Shown here piece after piece: positions 55,207 to 64,000 of a DNA stretch of 64,000 nt. The translations under genes were made by a program, and so were the position numbers. Position 1 is the first letter of the stretch. Each line of letters opens with the position of its first letter. The stretch comes from Labyrinthula sp. Ha (taxonomy: Eukaryota; Sar; Bigyra; Labyrinthulida; Labyrinthulaceae), in the NCBI GenBank assembly GCA_015227615.1, contig JAALGZ010000006.1:992001-1056000 (forward strand), read 5' to 3'. Under the pieces are notes generated by a model. That model worked only from the letters and a program-made list of their open reading frames with translations. It was not told the origin of the DNA and did no database searches.

Positions 55207-56925
55207 TTAAGATCCAGTTAAGTTTTTTAAACTGTATATAGCCAAGTCCTTTTCATTCTGTAAGCGCTTTCTCTTCTTTATGACAATGTCCTTCCATTGG
55301 TTGAGATAAATCATTAAACTGATTTGTTTCTTTAAGGATTGATATTTTATTTTCAGTTCTTTAAATCCTTGTTTCACGTATAAATGCGAGTTCAAAGCAG
55401 CATTCTTTAGTTTTGTCAGAGCTTCTAAACAACGAATTTTCTCTACAAGGTTCGCGTTTTTTGTAAGAACTAGCCGAAATACTTGAATCCTAAAGAAATT
55501 AAAATACAGACGCTTTCTTGATTCTAGTGCACCGTTACCTGGGCCTTCTTTAATTGAAGAAGAAACACTTTGACTTATCTCCATTGCCTTAAAATCAGTG
55601 GTCTCAGCCAACTGGACGCGATTGTTCAAAAATCTAATCCAGTCATTGAAAGCTCTAAATTTAATAGCGATTTCGCCATTCCTCCTTTTTTCGCACTGAA
55701 TCCAAACAAATTCCTCCCACTTGCGCAGAATTTTACAGCTAAGCACCTGTATTCGCTTTGCCCTATTTTTACGAAACACTTTTTCTAGTAACACTGCAAA
55801 AGCCCAGCTACGAAAAATTAGTGCTTTTAAATTATATAGCCTAGTCTGAACCATTAGCCTTCGGAAGACCTTTCTATTGCAATATAACTTCCATTTATCA
55901 AGGCACCTGACAAAAGTACGGAAAATACTTCTTTCTTGTAGTATTCTCACACTATAACCATGTGTATAATCAAAGGAAGCCTCTGACACACTTTCTTCAA
56001 CGTTGGAGTCAAACTTTTGCTTTCCTCTTGGCAATTTCATTTCCTTCAACAAGTAATTCTGTTCAGTAAGTTTTTTATTTTCCTCTTCAAGCATGCTTAG
56101 TCTCTTTTCTAGCTTTTCCACTTTGGCTTTGAACTGTTCAGCAAGGTTTGTATTTTCTTTTTCAGTAGAACCGCCTATTTTTTTCTTTTGGATATTCCCA
56201 GAAATAACGCTGTTTCTCTGTGCAATAGTTTCGAGATTACTAGATGTTCCTTTAGCACTTGGAGGGATAGAGGACCTTCTAACTTTTTCAACGTGTTTCT
56301 TCTGCACTTTTCCTTTCTGTATTTCAGACTCGGGAACTATTTGGTCTGGTTCTAAATGACTCACGTTTGGTATTTTCTTTTCGTAATGAACTTCACTATT
56401 GCCTGATTGGTTAACTTCCTCTGGTTTCTTCTGTTCCGAGACCACCATATTCTCTACACGTTTAGTACGTTTCTTCTCTCTATACTTTTCTGCACAAGCT
56501 GATATCCTTTCTATGTAGTTTTTCCATGCATCGAGATCCTCGGTACCAGATCTACTCGGCAACAGCTTATCAGTGACTTTTCCTTTACACTTTTGCTTAC
56601 TATTTCTCGTGTGTTGAATAGATATTTTTCTTGAACGAGGCTTAGTTTCCAAGTCCTGTTTTTTCGTTTCATCCTTCACAAAGCTGCTAGGTTTTGTTGG
56701 TCTAATTATTTTCTCGCCTCTTTTCTTCAGCAAATCTAAATCTGGACAGAAGGAGTCCTCTGAAACAAGCAAGCTCTGTCTCATCTTATACTTCTTCTTG
56801 TAAGCAGCTAACTCCTCAGACTCTTTCCTACCTTCCCGATACCCTGGCTTAACCATACGTGTTCCCGTTTGGAGCTGTCGCTGCATAAAGTTCCTCGCAT
56901 ATGATGGCACAAAATCTTCTTTCAT
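55207..56925 (-). CDS. coiled-coil protein with Sfi1-like W/F repeats, 572 aa
   Basis: The N-terminal half is charged and disordered, with many basic clusters. A coiled coil (KLEKRLSMLEEENKKLTEQN) lies near 265-285. From about 330 to 430, and again about 475-560, are repeated units with an aromatic and a Trp at regular spacing: IFRTFVRCLDKWKLYC, IFRSWAFAVLLEK, ILRKWEEFVWIQ, FRAFNDWIRFL, YLNQWKDIVIKKRK. This is the style of Sfi1, whose long helix of such repeats binds centrin at centrosomes and spindle pole bodies. A spindle-pole or basal-body role is inference; other IQ-like calmodulin-binding helices are possible. The first ATG (56925) is used, but the frame is open and protein-like for about 30 codons upstream without an ATG, so a small 5' exon may exist. 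Same strand as the kinesin, 142 bp apart. Confidence 0.85.
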   Translation of the reverse strand: MKEDFVPSYARNFMQRQLQTGTRMVKPGYREGRKESEELAAYKKKYKMRQSLLVSEDSFCPDLDLLKKRGEKIIRPTKPSSFVKDETKKQDLETKPRSRKISIQHTRNSKQKCKGKVTDKLLPSRSGTEDLDAWKNYIERISACAEKYREKKRTKRVENMVVSEQKKPEEVNQSGNSEVHYEKKIPNVSHLEPDQIVPESEIQKGKVQKKHVEKVRRSSIPPSAKGTSSNLETIAQRNSVISGNIQKKKIGGSTEKENTNLAEQFKAKVEKLEKRLSMLEEENKKLTEQNYLLKEMKLPRGKQKFDSNVEESVSEASFDYTHGYSVRILQERSIFRTFVRCLDKWKLYCNRKVFRRLMVQTRLYNLKALIFRSWAFAVLLEKVFRKNRAKRIQVLSCKILRKWEEFVWIQCEKRRNGEIAIKFRAFNDWIRFLNNRVQLAETTDFKAMEISQSVSSSIKEGPGNGALESRKRLYFNFFRIQVFRLVLTKNANLVEKIRCLEALTKLKNAALNSHLYVKQGFKELKIKYQSLKKQISLMIYLNQWKDIVIKKRKRLQNEKDLAIYSLKNLTGS

Positions 56926-57509
56926 TATTACCTCTCTAACGGCTAACTTATTCAATTCTTCGCTTGACAGCAACTTATCACAAACAACAAAGTCTTGCCA
57001 GAAGCATTTTATGTCATTCTATCACCCAAGGTGCAGTTTGCGTCAATTTGCTGGTATTTCTATGAAAGTGCACATCGGTATCAATGCACTTTTATAAATA
57101 TTTCTCTGGATAAAAGCCATGTTTACTGGGTGCTTCGAGTAGGACTAATGTAGGTAACGTTATCAATAAGCTAGTGATATCCCGGTACTGTTGCCTAGTG
57201 AAGAAACTGTTTTCCTGGTTCGGTGGTCTGTATACTATTTTCATTATGAAAAACTGCAGTAAAATTTCCCTTATCATACACTGTCTTCTCCGGCCATTTT
57301 TTACTTTGTTTATTGAATGCTCTATTTTGGAATATATCCCGGGTACAAGTCCTTATTGGTGATTCTACAGGAAAAAAGCGATTTGCCACTGTATGGTACA
57401 ATGCAGCTTGTTGATAACAGAAGAAGCATTTTCTGTGCCAAATACAGACACTTCTGAAGACTTCTCACTCTAACGGACAGAGTGTTCTGTGCTAGATCAA
57501 ACCCAAAAG
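56926..57509. promoter_or_regulatory. divergent intergenic region
   Basis: 584 bp between the starts of the Sfi1-like (-) and MCTP (+) genes. Overlapping short frames on both strands look like chance. It should contain both promoters, but no box can be named. Confidence 0.4.
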
Positions 57510-60241
57510 ATGAGAACAAGCATAAGAAGAGCCTTGGATCGCTTTTCCACCTCTCCTGCATCCTCTGGTAGGCCTAAATCAACAGGATCAAGTACAAGAA
57601 GTGTAAAGACGAAATCTCGGTCACGAAGGAGAAGTCTGAAATCAGTAAAACTGGCTTCGGGTAAAATAAAGTCGAAGAGAATCACGAAGGTAAAGGAAAG
57701 GAACCAGGTGATGATGTCGAAAAAAGGCTTGATGATATTCATAAACAAAGCTATTGATTTACCGGCCGGGGATGCAGATGGTTTATCAGATCCTTTTATA
57801 AAGTAGAGTTTTCTTGTGCTTATAGTTCAGGTTCTCCGTGGGTAAAAAGAGCGTTGGTCGAAGTACAACGATCCCAAAAACCTTGAACCCAGTTTTTCAT
57901 GAAAATTTCTTTGCTCCTGTTGATAATTTTGGAGATGTACTTCGGATTGAGATTTGGGATTGGGATAAGATGAGCAAGAACGATTTCCTTTGCAGAGGCG
58001 AAATAGATTTGAGGCAGTTTGAAGAGCGTATGATTGTTTGTTTTAGATAAATTTTATAGTCGATTATAATGAAACAAAAGAGTTCATTCTAGATATGGAT
58101 GTCTCTGATGAATTAAAGCCTCCAGATGATACAGACTTATTTGATGATGTTGTTGTTAGAATTCCAAAACTCTTTCTTACTATAAGCAAGTCTCTTAAAC
58201 CACAAGATGTTATTTCAAAACCTCGTTGGCAAATAAATAATGACGATCCCGTGTCGAAGCAACTTGTAATTGACTTGATTAGGGGCAGAAATCTACTGGC
58301 TAAAGATAGAAATGGTATGTCAGATCCTTTCGTCAGAGTTAATTTCCAAGGCAGAAATGCAAAATCTCAATTTCAGAGATACACATTAAACCCAGATTGG
58401 AAACAAAGGATTGATTTTCCATTTACTAAGTATGATGAGTTCCTGCGAAGTAAGGATAAAGAAAATGATGACTTTGTTCTGGAGTTTGAAGTCTTTGACA
58501 AGGATAGATTTTCTGTAGATCCCATGGGAGTAGCTCAACTTTACCTAACAAAACTTCCCTTGATTGTGAATAAATCGTCTCCAATTTTCCTCCCAGTGTT
58601 TTTTCAAGGAAAGCAGCAGGGGCATTTGGAAATTGTTATAACTATTCTTAATCCAATTAACCCAAAACCGGTTATTCCGCGGTTCAAGAAACCTAAGGGG
58701 AAGTTATATCATTTTGAAGAGGCTGGAGAAATGGTTCTGGAGAAGAAGAAGTTTGGAGTCATGAGTCTTCATATACTTCAAGGGTTAAAAACTGCTACAG
58801 GTCATGGAATATGTATATTTTTGTTTTTGAATTTATTTTTTAGCTGGAAGGAGAGGAAAGAATAAAGTTTGTTTCGTTGAGTGTACTGTGAACCATCAGG
58901 TTCAAAGATCTTTACCTGTGGCAGATTCTCGCACTCCAATTTTTGACAGCGTAGTTGAGTTTTCTATCACCGATTTAAGTGAAGTGGTTACAATATCTCT
59001 GGTTGAAAAAAGTACTGATACTTGGGAGAAGAAAAGTCGATGTGTTGGAAAGATAAAGGTTCCCGTTTTAACCATTGTGGAGAATTACCTGTTTGAAAGC
59101 AAGGAGAACCTCTCAAAAAATAATAGGCTGTTGCGTATCATTTTATGTTATTGGCTTATGTTTAGACTTGAGTATGGAGATTATGACCAAACCTGAGTGG
59201 TTTATACTTAAAGAACCAACAAGCGCACCAGTGTTAAAGTCAACCAATGCTCATCTACGCCTTGCTTTCAAAGTATCTTTATCCCCGAATGTTGTGCTGC
59301 CAAACCAGTTATTAACTCGAAAGCCTATTGAGCCTTTGCATAGAAGAGACCACGTCAGTATCAGAAATTTCAGACCATTCAAGTATCACATTGACAGATT
59401 GATGCTGTATAAGACTAACATACTCATTTCTTTGCGATTATATTCCGATTTGGTGATGTGGAAGTATGGCACCTGGAATACTATTGGGTTTATGCTGGGA
59501 TGGGCGTTTTTTACGCTTACATTTCGCACATGGTATCTTCCTTTCTCGCTAGGATGCTTTTTAATCTATACATATCAAAGTAAACACTACTTTGGGCACA
59601 CTATGGAGGTAGATGAACAGGGGCTCATTGTCGATGGCAAGACTTTAAATGATAGTGCTATGGCTGAAACCGACAATGAAACCTTATCTGGGGATGAGCA
59701 GCTTCAAAAGAAGGAGATACCTGTAATTGGAGACAGTCCTGAAGAGTTTGATGATTCGGAAGAAGGGGTGGAAGAAACTTTCAAGAGAAATCTATTGGAT
59801 AAAATAGGTGTAACTGCACAGGCAATGAAGAAGGCATCTGGTATTACTGAAGACCTCGCCGACTATTACGAACGAATAGTGGGGCTATTTTGTTGGAGTA
59901 ACAGGAGTTTAACGGCAATCATTTTTGTCATGTTGGGGTTTGCAACCATAGCGCTGATGTTCATCCCGTTGAATCTAATTCTGTGCTTGGGGATGGAGTA
60001 CCAGTTTATAAAGAACTGGCTAAGCATAAATAAGTACGCATTCCTGAAGCCAAAATATCCAAAAGGTTATTTTCCCATATTAGAATTACTAAAACGTGTT
60101 CCCACTGAAAGAGAAAGGGAATTATTTGCCAAAGTTCGTAAAGAAAATGGAGTAGAGTTGCAGCTGAACTCCTACAACTTGGCGCTTCAGGATAAAGGGT
60201 TGTTTGTACACAAGCAAGGGTTGATGTCCCAGGGTTGGTAG
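57510..60241 (+). CDS. MCTP: MCTP-like protein, three C2 domains and C-terminal membrane region, 869 aa (five exons)
   Basis: Exons 57510-57802, 57831-58027, 58060-58812, 58844-59134, 59166-60241. Multiple C2 and transmembrane proteins tether or shape ER-linked membranes in response to Ca2+. A basic Ser/Arg-rich N-terminus (to about 70) is followed by C2-1 (about 73-185; DADGLSDPF and WDWDKMSKND supply Ca2+-binding Asp), C2-2 (about 230-345; KDRNGMSDPF, FDKDRFSVDP) and C2-3 (about 393-500), which has TATGHGISGRRGKNK instead of Asp loops and so probably binds no Ca2+. Two membrane blocks end the protein: about 590-650, with the MCTP-style RLYSDLVMWKYGTWNT, and about 763-795, with LTAIIFVMLGFATIALMFI, followed by LLKRVPTERERELF. 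An acidic linker of about 100 residues separates them. Summed exons give an intact frame. The second intron's donor is less sure than the others. Confidence 0.92.
57803..57830 (+). other. 28-nt intron 1 of the MCTP gene
   Basis: GTAGAG to GTTCAG, phase 2. Joins SDPFIK to FSVGKKSVGRST inside C2-1. The nearer TATAG acceptor gives the wrong frame. Confidence 0.92.
58028..58059 (+). other. 32-nt intron 2 of the MCTP gene
   Basis: GTATGA to TTATAG, phase 1, joining RQFEEL to DYNETKEFIL. A donor at 58040 (GTTTTA, 20 nt) also keeps frame, but it lacks the GTA start shared by the other introns. Confidence 0.65.
58813..58843 (+). other. 31-nt intron 3 of the MCTP gene
   Basis: GTATAT to TTTTAG, phase 1. 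Joins KTATGHGI to SGRRGKNKVCFVE in C2-3. A 43-nt choice from the upstream GTCATG donor also keeps frame but is less like the others. Confidence 0.85.
59135..59165 (+). other. 31-nt intron 4 of the MCTP gene
   Basis: GTATCA to GTTTAG, phase 1. Joins SKNNRLL to HLSMEIMTKPEW and restores the frame into the membrane region. Confidence 0.88.
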
Positions 60242-60387
60242 TGTATTTATGTTGTTATTGTTTCAAGTGGGTTTGTTCCAAATTTATTCTGGGAAGTTAT
60301 TGTTTAAAACATATGAGCGACGAAAGATTCTCAGATTTCTTACCCAAAAACAAAGTGTACTACAAAATAGTTTTGTGCTGGTATTCA

Positions 60388-60810
60388 TTATTCCTCTTGC
60401 TTGGTGAGAAAGGAGAAGTTGTTTAACTTCAATGAAAGATCCTTCATTACCTTTTCTGGCATTTTTCGCTTGCTTTCCTTTGACTTGTCGTGTTCTTTTG
60501 GTTCTTCAGGTATTGTTTTCTTCCTCGTTTTGAGCGGTTCTGTCTTTGCAGTGGCTTCTGCTATTTCACTTGGAGTTGGCACTGTCATAAGTTTTGTTTC
60601 CTCCACTTCAGAGGAACTACCCTCAATATCTAAGTATTCTGTTCTCATGCTAAACACTTTCGGTTGGAACGAATGAATAAGTACACTTGTTTGTTTACCG
60701 CTGAGCTTCTTTGTTCGGTGAGAATTCGCTAATTTTGTATTCGATAAAGAGGCAGTATTGCAATATCGTGTTCTTGCTTGTGTCAGTTCTTTGTGCTTAA
60801 CTCTAGTCAT
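60388..60810 (-). CDS. small charged orphan protein, 140 aa
   Basis: ATG to TAA frame, family not recognised. Composition is unlike translated AT-rich spacer: it is hydrophilic, rich in Lys, Glu, Thr and Ser, and has no long hydrophobic runs. The first 60 residues are basic, followed by an acidic patch (DIEGSSSEVEETK) and a lysine/glutamate stretch (KTRKKTIPEEPKEHDKSKES), so it is probably disordered. It converges on the MCTP gene, with 146 bp between stops, fitting the tail-to-tail spacing seen in this cluster. Codon composition is the main support; it could be the 3' part of a larger spliced gene. Confidence 0.6.
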   Translation of the reverse strand: MTRVKHKELTQARTRYCNTASLSNTKLANSHRTKKLSGKQTSVLIHSFQPKVFSMRTEYLDIEGSSSEVEETKLMTVPTPSEIAEATAKTEPLKTRKKTIPEEPKEHDKSKESKRKMPEKVMKDLSLKLNNFSFLTKQEE

Positions 60811-63800
60811 CCTAGAAGTGTGTTAATGACAGATTGAGTAACTTCAGAACCGTAGAAAGAACTTAAAATAATAGCAAACTGGCTATGAAATATAAAAAAA
60901 AAATAAGCATGTCACTTCTATAACATAATTGAGCTAATAACATTGAAGAGGATCTCTACAGGTCACATCATAGAAAAACTCCAACACTAGAACATCTAGA
61001 ATAGCCAGATCACATCACGATTCTATTTTGTGATTATGTTCCATTTATAATTTCAAAATTTCAATGACCACAGGTTCCGTGCTAATATTAAATTTATTAT
61101 TGTGAAAAGGAGGTTGTAGTGTATTGAAGTCTGGTAAAGCAGAAGTACGACCTATATTTAACGCTCAGTACGTTCATTAATCTTATCTTTGGCCATCTTT
61201 TTTTCCAAAATGGTTTAAAGTAATTCTTCATTGGCTGTATATATTGCTTATGTAGTTACGTATATGGAGCAGTAGCAAGGTCTCTCATGTCATTTTATTC
61301 TTTATGGGGCTAAGCTTTATTGGCCTTTATACGTTTCCCCTAGTTGTTAAGCGTCAAACTTTTATCTTTTGATTATAGAAATATACTTTAAAGATAACTC
61401 AACTAAGCTACTCCAAGTTCATTTGTATTTCTAAGGTATTAAAGTTGCCAAGTTACTTCCCAGGAATATGTCCACTAAGCACATATTCTCTATTACCGAA
61501 TACTCCTTCAACAACAACACTCGGCAAGGAAATTTCAAAAGTACATTTGTTTTAAGCAAGTAAACCCTATTGCTTGGAGTTTACATATTTAATTTATAAC
61601 TTTGGAGCTAGTTATCTGGCATCCCTTTGATATTTTGGTCTTCATCAGGACTATCATAATCATATTCTTTCAAACTCCATAGTAAATTAGTTTCTTCGCT
61701 TATGACATCCACTAACTCTACAAAAGAGCTTCTTAATTGCAGCGAGATTCAATTTCCTGGTAATTCTTCATTACCTAATGTCACTTTTGTATCTTCTTCA
61801 GGTTAGTGTAAATTATTATTAAGTTCTCATTTGCCATTTCACATCGCTAAGCAGTAGCAACTGTATTTTGGCCTGTATCTAAATAATTACACTTCATCAC
61901 CAGTAAGATTCTCCTTTTATGAGACTTCATCTCATTGCTTTTGAGATGTTTTTCCTTAAAGAATTTCCCTTCAGAAAAAACCCATGCTATTTCTTGTACC
62001 GTCATATCGTATTTGCTTTTCATACCCATCTCTTCTGCTAAATCATACCAAGTATGCTTTAAGTTTCTTTCAAATTTATTATTTGCTCTGAACAGAACCC
62101 CTCAATAATTTTTATTATGCTTTTTCTTTTCTATCAACTTTCAAAATTGCGATGAATTCGTGCTTAGCTGGTTACAATCAAAGCTCTTAAAGAATATGCT
62201 GGTAGTAGTTGTTTATCTTTGTGCACCGTATTCAATGTGATTTTTTGTATCACTTGTTCCGCGTTGTCTATGGCAAGATATTCGAGGACATCTATCTAAT
62301 TATTTTTTAAATTTAAATGAACTTTCATCAAAATAATGTTAAATTATGCTATCAATTATCATTTAAATTGCTATTGTCGGTTTCAGGGCCAATCATCTGT
62401 GAATAATGTATATAATACAAACCTGAATATTAATTATTTGGCTTGTCTTCCAGGTTATCATTATAGCTACCAGCATCAATTATAGAATATACAACTCCCA
62501 TAGATCACCCATAAGAACAAAAACCTTAAGAAATAGGTTAAACTTAATTAAAGATCACATTTACAAAGAGCCATCTTTAGAATAACTGCTTAAAAGCTCC
62601 CTGGCAAACAGAAAAGTAAATATACGCGAAGTTAACTAAGCTTTAAATTATGTTCTTTCATATGTCATCAGAAAATTTACCCCACAAACCTCCTTCAAGT
62701 TAGAAACTCAAGGGTAATAACTTATGAATCCTTGCTATTTTATACATGTCTTCAGCAATTCTTGGCGCCGTTTCCCAGCTACATTTATTAGGTTCATTAT
62801 TTCAGAGCTCTTCAAGAGGGTTATTCAAGGAAAAATACGGTTTAAGAGAACTTATTACTTACCAAGATTTATGTATTTTGGTAAAATTGCGTACCCTAGC
62901 TCAATTGTAGCCTTTGTTCATTTCTTATGGTAATTTTAGATAATATCTGCAAATATTAGTGCAAATACCATCCCGTGAATAATTAAATTCACACTCTCGC
63001 AAACTACAGTTACTGCTATTGGTGATTAATACTTTTAGCAATTATGTCAGCCCAAAAAGCATCAGTTGTTTGTTAATAATTAAAAGATTGCGGTTTCTTT
63101 CTAAGTATTTTATGCAATAAAAGCCATCATATTAAAACTATGCTTCTTTTAATTATGATAATGAACAAGAGTTTGGTGGTTTGCTTCTTATCACATGATT
63201 TTAATTTAATTATGATTAGTGGTCGATTGTGAGCGTTAAAGTGGGCCATAGGAATCTAGGCCAAGTGATCTAAAATATGCTTACTCCAGTCATTCACCTT
63301 GTCAAAACCAAATAAAAAAGGATTTTATGACCTGAATACACACTGCTGCTGGATAATTTTTGATTCGCTCCGTCAATTTCTTTTGCATTTCCATTTGGGA
63401 CCAGAACAAAATAAAATTTAAGGTCAGTTGGCACTGACCTGTGTTGGACAGCTTAGCATTGATATTAACTTGGTAATAAAAACCAAATCAGACTAAGTTG
63501 ATAAAATTTAAATTCTCAAAACCTTATTCATAGTTAGATTTAAAAGAAGAATCATTATATTATTGTTTTTTTTATCATCATGCGAACCTACATTTGAGCA
63601 GCAATGAGGGCACAATCAAGTTTAATAGCATGTGATTAGAATGAGTGTATCAATAATGAGTCTGTTTATTTTTTAAGTTCTCCTCGAATCTAATCACTAA
63701 AAGGATCTGTACTAAATGCCTTAAATCGCTGTAAATGATATCATGGAAGATGTTAGCTTGGAATGACATGATAAAGGGGGCACTATGGTCTGGGTATTCC

Positions 63801-64000
63801 CTAAATAGTTGTTTATAGATTCATGTGGCTATAGTTAATCAGTTAAGCATGTAAAAGCCGCTTACTAGTTTTTGCTATGTAACTGCCCTTGTAGAATCCT
63901 GGGAAATTATGTTGAAAATAAGAGTAAAAATTGTCGCTAAATGAACCATGTCACTCTTTGGCGCACTAAACTTTTGCAATTCTTGGATTAAAGTTTAGAT
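60811..64000. other. gene-poor AT-rich DNA to the window end
   Basis: Frames are under 70 codons without recognisable motifs. Long A/T-rich stretches with many TTAATTA-type words occur near 62300-63200. No RNA gene, terminal repeat or array was seen. A gene may begin beyond the window edge. Confidence 0.5.

Noticed and set aside
57174-57561. Overlapping 60-80 codon frames on both strands between the Sfi1-like and MCTP genes
   Set aside because: Mutually overlapping, no motifs, and located where both promoters must lie.
58040-58059. 20-nt intron as an alternative second MCTP intron
   Set aside because: Keeps frame, but begins GTTTTA while all other introns begin GTA; the 32-nt choice starting GTATGA fits better.
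1-64000. Altered genetic code, as in ciliates with tiny introns
   Set aside because: The 2208-codon carboxylase frame has no internal TAA, TAG or TGA, and each of the three ends a conserved protein (eEF1B TAA, carboxylase TAG, GOSR1 TGA).
1-64000. CRISPR arrays, retroviral or LTR elements, Polinton-like elements
   Set aside because: No regularly spaced repeats, reverse transcriptase, integrase or capsid motifs, or long terminal repeats were seen on either strand.

Overview
The window is nuclear DNA from a eukaryote. It holds a single-polypeptide acetyl-CoA carboxylase, an eEF1B exchange factor, a Golgi SNARE, a NEDD8-conjugating enzyme, a Yippee protein, a kinesin, an MCTP-type C2 membrane protein and a tRNA gene with internal pol III boxes. 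The DNA is AT-rich. TAA, TAG and TGA all end conserved proteins, so the standard code applies. The clearest genomic trait is intron size. Eight introns were placed from conserved protein alignment, frame or membrane topology. All begin GTA, all end in TAG or CAG, and they are only 27-32 nt long; no longer intron was needed anywhere. This points to a microbial eukaryote with strongly reduced introns. Blastocystis, some ciliates and chlorarachniophyte nucleomorphs are known for similarly tiny introns, but the lineage cannot be fixed from sequence reading alone.

Layout. 1-8.2 kb: non-coding apart from one leucine-rich orphan gene on the minus strand (4.6-5.7 kb). 8.2-15.6 kb: intronless acetyl-CoA carboxylase (+) meets eEF1B (-) tail to tail, followed by a tRNA-Val with the unusual anticodon GAC. 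15.6-21.2 kb: gene-poor. 21.2-27 kb: a small membrane protein and a 1347-residue NADPH-oxidase-like protein with a WW domain inserted in its reductase half (both -). 27-31.8 kb: gene-poor. 31.8-36.3 kb: a very compact cluster of a leucine-rich orphan, Yippee, GOSR1, UBC12 and a multi-pass membrane protein, with 91-, 11- and 57-bp gaps between the first four. 38.2-45.9 kb: two orphan genes diverging from a spacer that has been split by a 4.24-kb hAT DNA transposon with 8-bp target duplications, recognisable inverted ends and a decayed transposase. 45.9-49.7 kb: gene-poor. 49.7-60.8 kb: a second cluster of an ankyrin-like/zinc-finger protein, a kinesin, an Sfi1-like coiled-coil protein, a three-C2 MCTP and a small charged protein. 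60.8-64 kb: nothing recognisable.

Functionally these are ordinary cell-biology genes: lipid synthesis, translation, Golgi SNARE, neddylation, microtubule and spindle-pole-like proteins, and Ca2+/membrane contact. There is no operon logic and no pathway cluster. The features most worth a second look are the ultrashort introns, the WW-bearing NOX-like protein that keeps only one histidine in each presumed haem helix and has lost the usual NADPH glycine motif, the tRNA-Val(GAC), the RG-rich N-terminus of UBC12, and the hAT insertion between two divergent orphan genes.
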